Source: Pseudomonadota bacterium | GTDB lineage: Bacteria; Pseudomonadota; Gammaproteobacteria; Burkholderiales; Burkholderiaceae_B | DNA: 7,657 nt | Assembly (NCBI GenBank): GCA_023432075.1 | Contig: JAEYVD010000603.1 | Location: 1 to 7,657, forward strand | Direction of reading: 5' to 3' | Shown: piece after piece, positions 1-6,542 of the stretch | Numbering within the stretch: position 1 is the stretch's first letter | How the letters are laid out: every line of letters starts with the position of its first letter | The notes under the pieces: model-generated | What the model was told of the DNA's origin: nothing | Seen by the model: the letters and a program-made list of their open reading frames with translations, nothing else | Database searches by the model: none | Program-made: the position numbers and the translations under genes

Positions 1-907
1 CGCGAAACGAGAACAGCAGGATGGTGACGATGCCCGCGATCAGCGCACCCATCACGGCCCATAGCGCCACCTGTTCGTCCGCGTTGACGGGCAGGGGCTT
101 GGGCAGGCCGGGCAGGTCCACTTCGGAACCGGCCGGGTACCAGCCCGGAATCCAGCGCGTCAGCAGAAAGTTCATTACACCCACCACCACCAGCGGCAGC
201 AGCGCGATCAGCGGATGATGATTGCGTTCGGCGGGGGGCGTGGCGGGTTCGTTGCGCAGGTCCGTGCCGTAGGTCTCGCCGGCCGCGGCGGCGCGCTTGC
301 GGCGCCATTCCAGGTAGGCGATGCCCGCCGTCAGCGTGAACGCGGCGCCAATAAGACCCAGCCAGGGCGCGGCCCAGGTGGTGGTCTCGAAGAAGGTCGT
401 CGGAATGATGTTCTGGATCTGCGGCGTGCCCGGCAGCGCCGTCATGGTGAACGTGAAGGCGCCCAGCGCGATCGCGCCCGGCATCAGACGCTTGGGGATG
501 CCGCCCTGGCGGAACATCTCGGCGGCAAACGGGTAGACGGCGAACACCACCACAAACAGCGACACGCCGCCGTAAGTCAGCACCGCGCACACCAGCACGA
601 TGGCCACGATGGCGCGCTCGGCTCCGATCAGCCGCAGTACCGCCTGCACGATGGCGCGCGAGAAGCCCGATAGCTCGATCAGCTTGCCGAACACGGCGCC
701 CAAAAGGAACACGGGGAAGTAGAGCTTGGCAAAGCCTGCCATGCGCTCCATGAAGATGCCCGAAAACACGGGCGCCAGCGCCGACGGGTCCGTCAGGAGG
801 ACCGCGCCCATGGCCGCAATGGGCGCGCACAGGATGACGCTATAGCCTCGATACGCCGCCAGCATCAGAAACGCCAGCGCCGCCACCACGATGAACAATC
901 CGGTCAT
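1..907 (-). CDS. GntP-family permease, 3'-truncated by the window edge
   Basis: This is probably an inner-membrane proton symporter for a sugar acid or a related hydroxy acid; the substrate is unknown. The reading frame is open from the ATG at 907 to base 1 and gives 302 residues. GntP-family proteins usually have about 440-460, so roughly a third (the C-terminal helices) lies outside the window. Hydrophobic segments are visible at about residues 4-18, 22-38, 62-78, 98-125, 143-157, 180-197, 232-250 and 280-300. The stretches TYGGVSLFVVVFAVYPFA (111-128) and MTALPGTPQIQNIIPTTFF (155-173) are typical of GntP-type permeases. A charged loop, WRRKR at 201-205, lies between helices. The start is supported by GGAG about 8 bases upstream. 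The gene begins 60 bp after the NUDIX gene on the same strand, so co-transcription is possible. Family assignment is firm; substrate is not assignable. Confidence 0.85.
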   Translation of the reverse strand, partial: MTGLFIVVAALAFLMLAAYRGYSVILCAPIAAMGAVLLTDPSALAPVFSGIFMERMAGFAKLYFPVFLLGAVFGKLIELSGFSRAIVQAVLRLIGAERAIVAIVLVCAVLTYGGVSLFVVVFAVYPFAAEMFRQGGIPKRLMPGAIALGAFTFTMTALPGTPQIQNIIPTTFFETTTWAAPWLGLIGAAFTLTAGIAYLEWRRKRAAAAGETYGTDLRNEPATPPAERNHHPLIALLPLVVVGVMNFLLTRWIPGWYPAGSEVDLPGLPKPLPVNADEQVALWAVMGALIAGIVTILLFSFR

Positions 908-931
908 TCGGTACTCCAGGAATGAAGAGAC

Positions 932-953
932 AAGGGGTGTGGGGCTACACCTT
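932..953 (-). terminator. Weak hairpin between the NUDIX and permease genes
   Basis: On the minus strand GGTGT, a six-base loop AGCCCC, and ACACC form a 5-bp stem (951-947 with 940-936). Two further A-T pairs lie beyond a small bulge of two C residues. It sits in the 60-bp gap after the NUDIX stop codon. No clear run of T follows, so it is at best a weak or attenuating terminator and may have no function. Confidence 0.2.
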
Positions 954-967
954 AACGTATCGGCGGG

Positions 968-1405
968 TCAGCGCGCTGCCAACAACGCCGCCGCCTTGTG
1001 CGCCAGTTCCGCCACGCCGAAGCTCGCGGCCAGCGCGTGGGCGTCCAGGTCGTCCAGGGACACCCAGCGTGCGTCGCGGGCATCGTCGCCGGCGACCGGT
1101 TCGCCGGACACCCAGCGGCACAGCACCGCGATGAGGATGAAGTGGCGGCGCAGGGCGCCGGCGTCGTCGCGGTCGAACACGTCCACGGCGTCGAAGACGT
1201 GCAGCGGCTCGGCCGTGACGCCCGTCTCTTCCAGCAACTCTCGCGCGGCCGCATCGGGAAGGCGTTCGCCCGCATCGATCTTGCCGCCCGGAAACGCCCA
1301 GCGGTCCTGATCGGGCGGATTGGCGCGGCGCACCAGCAGCACGTGGCCGTCGCGCACGACGGCGGCGATGGTCGCGGCGATGGGGCGCGGGGCGGGTTGG
1401 GTCAT
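968..1405 (-). CDS. NUDIX hydrolase
   Basis: This is a small cytoplasmic pyrophosphohydrolase that cleaves a nucleoside diphosphate linked to another group (X) with Mg2+ or Mn2+; the substrate cannot be read from the sequence. It has 145 residues, normal for a single-domain NUDIX protein. The complete Nudix box, G-x5-E-x7-REUxEExGU, runs from G41 to V63, with E47, R55, E56, E59 and E60 all in place. It is preceded by RRANPPDQDRWAFPGGK, which resembles NADH/ADP-ribose-pyrophosphatase-like or MutT-like members. The ATG at 1405 is supported by a GGAG motif about 8 bases upstream. It lies 49 bp after the membrane-protein gene and 60 bp before the permease gene, all on one strand. It could be a housekeeping or nucleotide-sanitising enzyme; no link to the neighbouring catabolic genes is evident. 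Confidence 0.92.
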   Translation of the reverse strand: MTQPAPRPIAATIAAVVRDGHVLLVRRANPPDQDRWAFPGGKIDAGERLPDAAARELLEETGVTAEPLHVFDAVDVFDRDDAGALRRHFILIAVLCRWVSGEPVAGDDARDARWVSLDDLDAHALAASFGVAELAHKAAALLAAR

Positions 1406-1454
1406 GCGGGTCTCCAGCGGCAGTCAGGCATGCGGCAAGGATACGCCGGTCCGT

Positions 1455-2675
1455 TCATACCTCTTCGATGCGTTGGCTGGGGGCGAACGGCGTGCCCAGA
1501 TCGAGCAGCGCGTAGATGCGTTCGGTAATGCGCTGGCGCCGCGTCGGCCTGCCCATGCGCCACCGCATGTCGAGCCACAGAAGCGGCAGCGCAAAGCACA
1601 GCCATACCAGCAGGAACATCCCCAGGATGAACAGCGCGAGTTCCGGAAAATCGCCCTGTAGCGCGTCGGGGTCCATGAACCAGGTCAGGCCAATCAGAAA
1701 CAGCCAGACCGCAAGCATCAGGCCGCCGATGGCCTTGAGCAGGGGCGCGCGCTGGTTCATGCCGACGCCGACCGGCGTGTCGCGGCCGGGAACGGCGCGG
1801 AATCGCAGATGACACAGGTAGGCGCGCCCGTCCTCCAGATTGCGCAGCGCATACACCGCATGCGGTTCGCCCGGAACCGGCTGGGCGTTGACGGCCATTT
1901 CGACGGTATCGTCCTGTGCCAGGAACGGCTGCCAGCTTCCTAGCGATTCATCGACCGTCATCAGGAACGGGCGGCCCTGAATGGAAAAGCGATAGTGGCC
2001 GTAGGTCGGGCCTTTGTGCACATGCCGCGTTTCATGCGTGATCCCGTCGAGCTGCCCCCGGATCAGGAGCAGGGGCGGATCGCCATCCTGCATCAGAGCG
2101 GCTGGTTCCTGCCGGGGATGCGGGGCGGCTGGCGCGGCTGAAGCGGCCGCCATGGTCGCTGGCCGCCGGGCGGGATCGAACAAGGCCTCGCTGGCGAGAA
2201 TGCGCGGCCGCTCGCGGCGGTTGCGCCAGAGGACGTGCAAGGCATTCGCGGCAAGTGTCAGCCCCATCAACGCGATTACCAGCGCGAACACCATCAGGAA
2301 TACGCGCGGCAGCGTCGCCACGCCGGACAGCCACGCTGCACCCAGCGCGGTCACGCCCACGGCGCCGCAGATCGCGGCCTCGCGCCCGCTACGCCGTTGC
2401 GCGGTCTGGTAGGTGAGTGGAGCAATGGGATCGCCCTGCGCCGGCACGGCCCAACAGAAGCGGTTCAGGCCGTGCTGGGCCTGCAGCACGCCAATGCGCA
2501 CGGCTGTGCCTTTGTCGTGGAAGGCGCGCAGCTGGGCGATGTGCGATGGGTCCAGCCCAGGCCCCCAGATGGTTTGCGCGCCGATCCGCAGGAAGACATC
2601 GTTTCGCCAGACCGGCGTTGCGAGCCGGATCTGGTCAATCTTTCCCTCGATGATGCGGGCTGCGCGGTGTGGCAT
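1455..2675 (-). CDS. Uncharacterised four-helix membrane protein with duplicated soluble domain
   Basis: I do not recognise a named family. From the ATG at 2675 it has 406 residues; a TTG at 2693 would add six. Neither start has a good Shine-Dalgarno sequence, so the N-terminus is uncertain. Four membrane helices are visible at about residues 100-120, 124-149, 315-334 and 345-369. Basic clusters after helix 2 (WRNRRERPR) and after helix 4 (MGRPTRRQR) suggest that both termini and the central domain are cytoplasmic. The layout appears duplicated: a beta-rich soluble stretch beginning IEGKIDQI (9-16) and then two helices, followed by a similar stretch beginning IRGQLDGI (205-212) and then two helices. 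An Ala/Pro-rich linker (about 172-193) joins the halves. It contains no obvious catalytic motif. The gene is followed 49 bp later by the NUDIX gene. It may be a membrane-anchored sensing or binding protein, but that is a guess. Confidence 0.8.
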   Translation of the reverse strand: MPHRAARIIEGKIDQIRLATPVWRNDVFLRIGAQTIWGPGLDPSHIAQLRAFHDKGTAVRIGVLQAQHGLNRFCWAVPAQGDPIAPLTYQTAQRRSGREAAICGAVGVTALGAAWLSGVATLPRVFLMVFALVIALMGLTLAANALHVLWRNRRERPRILASEALFDPARRPATMAAASAAPAAPHPRQEPAALMQDGDPPLLLIRGQLDGITHETRHVHKGPTYGHYRFSIQGRPFLMTVDESLGSWQPFLAQDDTVEMAVNAQPVPGEPHAVYALRNLEDGRAYLCHLRFRAVPGRDTPVGVGMNQRAPLLKAIGGLMLAVWLFLIGLTWFMDPDALQGDFPELALFILGMFLLVWLCFALPLLWLDMRWRMGRPTRRQRITERIYALLDLGTPFAPSQRIEEV

Positions 2676-2708
2676 GTCGGAGCGGCGAGGCAAAGCCGCA
2701 AGGATAAC

Positions 2709-2729
2709 GCGGCGGGGGTTACCCGCCGC
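2709..2729 (-). terminator. Perfect GC-rich hairpin, possible terminator after the binding-protein gene
   Basis: An 8-bp perfect stem (GCGGCGGG at 2709-2716 pairing with CCCGCCGC at 2722-2729) encloses a 5-base loop, 47 bases past the binding-protein stop codon. Transcribed leftward it is followed by GTTATCCTTG, which has few consecutive T residues, so intrinsic termination would be weak. It could instead stabilise the 3' end of the upstream mRNA. The neighbouring tandem repeats contain near copies of the same arm and could compete for pairing. Confidence 0.45.
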
Positions 2730-2730
2730 A

Positions 2731-2775
2731 GGATCGCCTGCCGCGGGAGCGCCCGCCGCAGGACCGCCCGCCGCG
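2731..2775. repeat. Three tandem 15-bp repeats directly after the binding-protein stop
   Basis: On the plus strand the units are GGATCGCCTGCCGCG (2731-2745), GGAGCGCCCGCCGCA (2746-2760) and GGACCGCCCGCCGCG (2761-2775). A partial fourth unit, CCCGCCGCA, ends at 2730. Differences are confined to positions 4, 9 and 15 of the unit. The array abuts the TAG stop codon of the substrate-binding protein, and its unit length is a multiple of three. If the stop were lost or read through, the three units would encode the pentapeptides RGGRS, CGGRS and RGRRS. The array could be a replication-slippage product or part of a 3' mRNA structure. Confidence 0.8.
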
Positions 2776-4035
2776 CTACTTCTTCACCAGCGGGCACGTC
2801 GACCGGGACAGCGGCATGAAGGCCTGGTCGCCCGGCAGCGTGGCCACCAGCTTGTAGTAGTCCCACGGGCGCTTGGATTCCGACGGCTTCTTGACCTCGA
2901 ACAGGTACATGTCGTGCACCATGCGGCCGTCTTCGCGGATGCGGCCATTGGTGGCGAAGAAGTCGTTGATGGGGGTGGCCTTCATCTGCTTCATGACGGC
3001 AGTGGGCTCGTCCGTGCCCGCCGCCTGCACGGCTTTTAGGTAGTGCATGACCGACGAATACGTGCCCGCCTGGCTCATGTTGGGCATCTTCTTGAGCTTG
3101 TCGTAATAGCGCTGCGACCAGGCGCGGGTCTGGTCGTTCATGTCCCAGTAGAAGGCTTCCGTCAGCGTCAGGCCGGCGGCGGCGTCCAGGCCGATGGCGT
3201 GGATGTCGTTGATGTACAGGAGCAGCCCCGCCATTTTTTGCCCGCCCTTGGTCAGCCCGAATTCGCTGGCCGCCTTGATGGCGTTGACCATGTCGCCGCC
3301 CGCGTTGGCCAGCCCGACGATCTGCGCCTTGCTGGCTTGCGCCTGCAACAGGTACGAGGCAAAGTCGCTGGAACCCAGCGGATGGCGCGAGGCGCCCAGC
3401 ACCGTGCCGCCGTTGGCCTTCACCACGTCGGTGGCCGAGGCCTGCAGCGTGTGGCCGAATGCGTAGTCGGCCGTCAGGAAGTACCAGCTCTTGCCGCCTT
3501 GCTCGACGGTGGCGCGCGCGGTGGTGTTGGCGAGCGACCAGGTGTCGTAGGTGTAGTGCACGGAATAGGGCGAGCACAGGTCGTTGGTGATGCGCTCGGT
3601 GCCGGGCCCGCTGAAGACGACGATCTTCTTCTTTTCGCGCGCCACTTCCAGCACGGCCAGCGCGGGCGCGGAGCCGGCGACGTCCATGATGGCGTCGACC
3701 TTCTGGGTGTCGTACCACTCACGCGCCTTGGCGGCGGCGATGTCGGCCTTGTTCTGGTGGTCCACCACCAGCAGGTCCACCTTCTTGCCCAGCACGGTCC
3801 CGCCGAAATCGGCGATCGCCATCTCGGCGGCGGTGGCGCTGCCCTTGCCGGTCACGTCGGCATAGACGCCGCTCATGTCCAGGATCAGGCCCAGCCGCAC
3901 CACGCCGTCAGAGACGGCGGGCGCAGGCGATTGCGCGTGTGCGCCGGCGGCGGCAGCTATCGCCGTGGCGGTAAACAATTGGATGATCTTGCTGCGGCAC
4001 TGCATTGAAATCCGGGTCTTGTCGGCATGCTTCAT
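2776..4035 (-). CDS. ABC transporter substrate-binding protein, branched-chain amino acid type (Peripla_BP_6)
   Basis: This is a secreted periplasmic binding protein that would deliver a small organic solute to an ABC permease. From the ATG at 4035 it has 419 residues, normal for LivK-like proteins with a signal peptide. The N-terminus is a Sec signal: basic residues through K16, a hydrophobic core at about 17-32, and an AHA-Q cleavage site after A34. The mature part opens with VRLGLILDMSGVYAD (46-60), the usual first strand and ligand loop of the family. FSGPGTERITNDLCSPYSVH (141-160) and TADYAFGHTLQ (188-198) are characteristic of the Liv-type group often found beside aromatic or organic acid genes. 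C154 and C414 could form a disulfide. No LivHMGF-type permease or ATPase is in the window, so it is an orphan here. It follows the GntR gene by 142 bp. The substrate is unknown; the adjacent CoA ligase suggests a carboxylate or its precursor. Confidence 0.92.
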   Translation of the reverse strand: MKHADKTRISMQCRSKIIQLFTATAIAAAAGAHAQSPAPAVSDGVVRLGLILDMSGVYADVTGKGSATAAEMAIADFGGTVLGKKVDLLVVDHQNKADIAAAKAREWYDTQKVDAIMDVAGSAPALAVLEVAREKKKIVVFSGPGTERITNDLCSPYSVHYTYDTWSLANTTARATVEQGGKSWYFLTADYAFGHTLQASATDVVKANGGTVLGASRHPLGSSDFASYLLQAQASKAQIVGLANAGGDMVNAIKAASEFGLTKGGQKMAGLLLYINDIHAIGLDAAAGLTLTEAFYWDMNDQTRAWSQRYYDKLKKMPNMSQAGTYSSVMHYLKAVQAAGTDEPTAVMKQMKATPINDFFATNGRIREDGRMVHDMYLFEVKKPSESKRPWDYYKLVATLPGDQAFMPLSRSTCPLVKK

Positions 4036-4040
4036 GGTTG

Positions 4041-4047
4041 TCTCCCT
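4041..4047 (-). promoter_or_regulatory. Ribosome binding site deciding the start of the substrate-binding protein
   Basis: AGGGAGA lies five bases before the ATG at 4035 on the minus strand. The reading frame is open further upstream, to 4272 inside the regulator gene, but this site and the signal peptide that directly follows the ATG fix the start at 4035. Confidence 0.8.
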
Positions 4048-4126
4048 GTATGCCGGATTCTTTTCGGATAGTGCGGGCGCGTGTCCTGGTTTTATTGATC
4101 TGGCGCCTTGTGTGGGTTGGGACAGC

Positions 4127-4148
4127 GGGCGGGCGATGGGTGGGCGAT
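4127..4148. repeat. Two tandem 11-bp copies in the regulator to binding-protein gap
   Basis: GGGCGGGCGAT (4127-4137) is followed directly by GGGTGGGCGAT (4138-4148), with one mismatch. It lies in the 142-bp gap (4036-4177) between the regulator and the binding-protein gene. I found no convincing promoter or operator in that gap, and no copy of the palindrome at 7624-7641. The repeat is short and may be accidental in GC-rich DNA. Confidence 0.4.
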
Positions 4149-4177
4149 GGTCTCCTTGAGGCGGGTACGCAAGTCGG

Positions 4178-4921
4178 TCAGCGGTTGGTGAGCAGGTCGA
4201 ATTCCATCCGCACTTTGCGAAACGGAAATTCCAGCCGCGCGAAATACACCACGCGGCCGTCGATGCACGCATAGCGGCGCAGTTCGGCCACCGGCGAGGA
4301 CACGGGAATCTGCAGCGATTCGGCCGACTCCTGGCCCGCCTCGATCACGTTCAGGACCTGGCGCGCTTCGGAGATGCGCGCCCCGTAGAACTGGTCCAGC
4401 ACGGGCGCGACGGTGCTCTTCTGGATGCGGGCGCGATGCTTGCGAAAGAGGCAGCTGTCCAGAAAGACCTCGCTGTAGCAGAAGGGGCCGGCATCGGTCG
4501 TGTGGATGCGCCGCAGGTACTGGAAGCTGCCGCTGCGGTCGGCGCCGCACGGCATGCCGAGCGAGTCGGGCAGCGGGGAGTCGGCATTGGACTCGACCAG
4601 CGACACGGTGCCCAGCTGGTTGCTCAGCTCGACGGTTTCGGCCCAGGTCTTGGGAATGAGCAGCGTGGGCGTTTCCGGCAGCTCGGCATTCACGAAGGTG
4701 CCCGACCCGCGCGAGCGCCGGATGAGGCCGTCCTCTTCCAGCAGGCCGAACGCCTGGCGGATGGTCGCGCGCGAGATGCCGTAGGTTTCCATCAGCGCTT
4801 CCAGCGGCGGAATCTGCTGTCCGGGCCGCCACGTCCGGTTCTGGATGTGGCTGCGAAACAGAGCGGCGGCCTGCAGATAAAGCGGCTGGGGACTGCGCGA
4901 AAAAAGCTTGCGGGCGGGCAT
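4178..4921 (-). CDS. GntR-family transcriptional regulator, HutC/UTRA subfamily
   Basis: This is a dimeric, ligand-responsive DNA-binding protein, most likely a repressor of the operon it sits in. It has 247 residues, normal for the HutC group. The N-terminal winged helix-turn-helix spans about residues 12-77: PLYLQ at 13-17, the recognition region GISRATIRQAFGLLEEDGLI (48-67) and the wing GSGTFV (72-77). The C-terminal part (about 90-242) fits a UTRA ligand-binding domain, with the typical RRIHTTDAGPFCYSEVFL (137-154) and a final beta strand VRMEFDLL (237-244). The gene starts 13 bp after the ligase stop codon with only a weak ribosome site, which suggests translation coupled to the ligase. 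Its position as third gene predicts autoregulation through the palindrome in the promoter at 7619-7646. The effector is unknown but is likely the pathway substrate or a CoA or acid intermediate. Confidence 0.92.
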   Translation of the reverse strand: MPARKLFSRSPQPLYLQAAALFRSHIQNRTWRPGQQIPPLEALMETYGISRATIRQAFGLLEEDGLIRRSRGSGTFVNAELPETPTLLIPKTWAETVELSNQLGTVSLVESNADSPLPDSLGMPCGADRSGSFQYLRRIHTTDAGPFCYSEVFLDSCLFRKHRARIQKSTVAPVLDQFYGARISEARQVLNVIEAGQESAESLQIPVSSPVAELRRYACIDGRVVYFARLEFPFRKVRMEFDLLTNR

Positions 4922-4934
4922 GGCGGGCGGATGG

Positions 4935-6539
4935 TTATGACGCGGAACCCGAGAGCATAGCGTCCGCCATCTCGCGCAGCCGGTGCTTCTGGATCTTGAC
5001 CGAGTTGGCGCTCTCGACCGACGGAAAGGCGTCCAGCACGGTAAACCCCGCAGGCGCCTTGAAGCCCGCCATGGCCGCCTTGCACGCCGCGGTCCAACCG
5101 GCCGGGTCGGCCTGGGCGCCGGCGTGCAGCAGCACGAAGGCGTAGGGCACGATTTTGCCGTGGCGCGTGGCGCCCACCACCTGGCAGGCGCGCACGCCCG
5201 GCAGGGTTTCGACGACCTGCTCGATTTCCACCGGATTGACCAGAAAGCCCGAGAGCCGCAGCGAATCCCCCATCCGGGTTTGGAACACGAATTGCCGGTC
5301 GGTCAGCGTATAGCCCAGGTCGCCGGTCTTGAAGTAGCCGTCGGCCGTCAGGGCCGCGCGGGTGGCGTCCGGATTGTCCAGGTAGCCGAGCATCAGGCTG
5401 GGCGACAGGATTTCGATCTCGCCGGACTGGCCGTGCGGCAGCACCTTGCCGTTTTCGGGATCGCGGGCCCGCACGCGGGCGCCCGGGTAGATCAGTGTGC
5501 CGCCGGGCTGGTGGCGGGCCGACACGTCGCCTTCGGCCGGATCGCGGGGCTGACCGGCCACCAGCGCGATCAGTTCGCTGGAACCGTACAGGCCGGTCAG
5601 CGGCACGCCGGCCGCGCGGGCCAGGTCCAGCATGTTGTCCAGCGCGGGCGTGAAGCTGGCAAAGCCGAACAACTGGACCGACGAGAACGTGCCTGGCGCG
5701 GCGGCCTGCATCATGCCGACCAGGGCCTCGTTGTTGGCATAGGTGTGCGTGACGGCGTGGCGGGCGATGGCGCGTGCCGATTCGGCCGCATCGAAGACGG
5801 GCGCGCAGACGACCGGCACGCCGCGCGCCAGACCGCCCACCAGCGTGGCAAATCCGAAGGCGCCGCAAAACGGCGCGCTGGCCAGCACGCACGCCCGGTC
5901 TTCGTAGCCGAACGCCTGCGCGACCATGGCGCCGTGCCGCAGCAGGGTGTGCTGATCGTGCAGCACGAATTTTGGCTTGGAGGTGGTGCCGGATGTGGTG
6001 AAACACAGCACCCCGGCATTGGCGTGCGGGGCGGGCGCGGGATCGGCGCAGGCCAGCAGCGCGTCGTACCGGTGCACCGGCTTGCCGTGCAGCGATGCCG
6101 GGGGCAGTTCGTCCGGCCCGGCCAATGCCACCGCGCCCTGCAACTGATCCACGTCCACCGGCGCCACGCCATCCAGGATGCCCTGGAAGTCGATGCCTTT
6201 GAAATCCGGCCAGTACACCAGCCAGTCGGCACGGCCGCGGCCCAGGATGTCGGCCACCTCCACCGACCGGAAGCGCGTGTTGACGGCCAGCACCAGCGCG
6301 CCCAGATGCGCGCACGCCAGAAAGGTCTCAACCCAAACGGCGCAGTTGGGCAGCCAGACGGCGACGCGGTGGCCGGGCTGTACACCGATGCGGGCAAGGC
6401 CCGCCGCCAGCGTCCGGCTGCGCGCGCGCAGGTCGGCAAGGCGCAGCGGCTGGTCGCGGTCGATCAGCGCGATGGCATCGGGCTGTCGGGCCGCCAGGGC
6501 ATCCAGGTGGTGGGAGAACGTCGAGGTGGACAGCGGCAT
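4935..6539 (-). CDS. AMP-dependent acyl-CoA synthetase/ligase (ANL superfamily)
   Basis: This enzyme activates a carboxylic acid with ATP to an acyl-adenylate and then forms the CoA thioester in the cytoplasm. It has 534 residues, full length for the family. Core motifs, in order: the ATP-binding loop FTTSGTTSKPK (180-190), the YGSSE motif (318-322), YFKTGD (402-407) with D407 as the ribose-binding aspartate, the hinge region RMGDSLRLSGFLVNPVEIE (422-440), and the C-terminal catalytic lysine K515 in NSVKIQK (512-518). Two positions that are commonly glycine are changed: S187 in the loop (usually TSGTTGxPK) and V514 before the lysine (usually GK). Essential residues are otherwise kept, so activity is expected. 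The gene begins 3 bp after the hydrolase stop codon without a strong ribosome site, which suggests translational coupling. Substrate is not assignable; medium-chain or aromatic acids are both possible. Confidence 0.93.
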   Translation of the reverse strand: MPLSTSTFSHHLDALAARQPDAIALIDRDQPLRLADLRARSRTLAAGLARIGVQPGHRVAVWLPNCAVWVETFLACAHLGALVLAVNTRFRSVEVADILGRGRADWLVYWPDFKGIDFQGILDGVAPVDVDQLQGAVALAGPDELPPASLHGKPVHRYDALLACADPAPAPHANAGVLCFTTSGTTSKPKFVLHDQHTLLRHGAMVAQAFGYEDRACVLASAPFCGAFGFATLVGGLARGVPVVCAPVFDAAESARAIARHAVTHTYANNEALVGMMQAAAPGTFSSVQLFGFASFTPALDNMLDLARAAGVPLTGLYGSSELIALVAGQPRDPAEGDVSARHQPGGTLIYPGARVRARDPENGKVLPHGQSGEIEILSPSLMLGYLDNPDATRAALTADGYFKTGDLGYTLTDRQFVFQTRMGDSLRLSGFLVNPVEIEQVVETLPGVRACQVVGATRHGKIVPYAFVLLHAGAQADPAGWTAACKAAMAGFKAPAGFTVLDAFPSVESANSVKIQKHRLREMADAMLSGSAS

Positions 6540-6542
6540 GGC

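Noticed and set aside
1..673. Plus-strand open frames at the left end (for example 215-673)
   Set aside because: They are antisense to the clear GntP-type permease and translate to low-complexity basic sequence.
2465..3718. A 417-codon minus-strand frame overlapping the binding protein and the membrane protein
   Set aside because: The translation is Arg/His/Ala-rich without domains, and the alternative frame encodes a full-length periplasmic binding protein with a signal peptide.
4141..4177. A strong Shine-Dalgarno-like AAGGAG on the minus strand (4157-4152) hinting at a small gene after the regulator
   Set aside because: The triplet at the right distance is ATC, no ATG, GTG or TTG follows nearby, and the frame closes after about 18 codons.
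4036..4272. An N-terminal extension of 79 residues on the binding protein
   Set aside because: It would overlap the regulator gene, has no ribosome site, and would bury the signal peptide; the ATG at 4035 has a good ribosome site.
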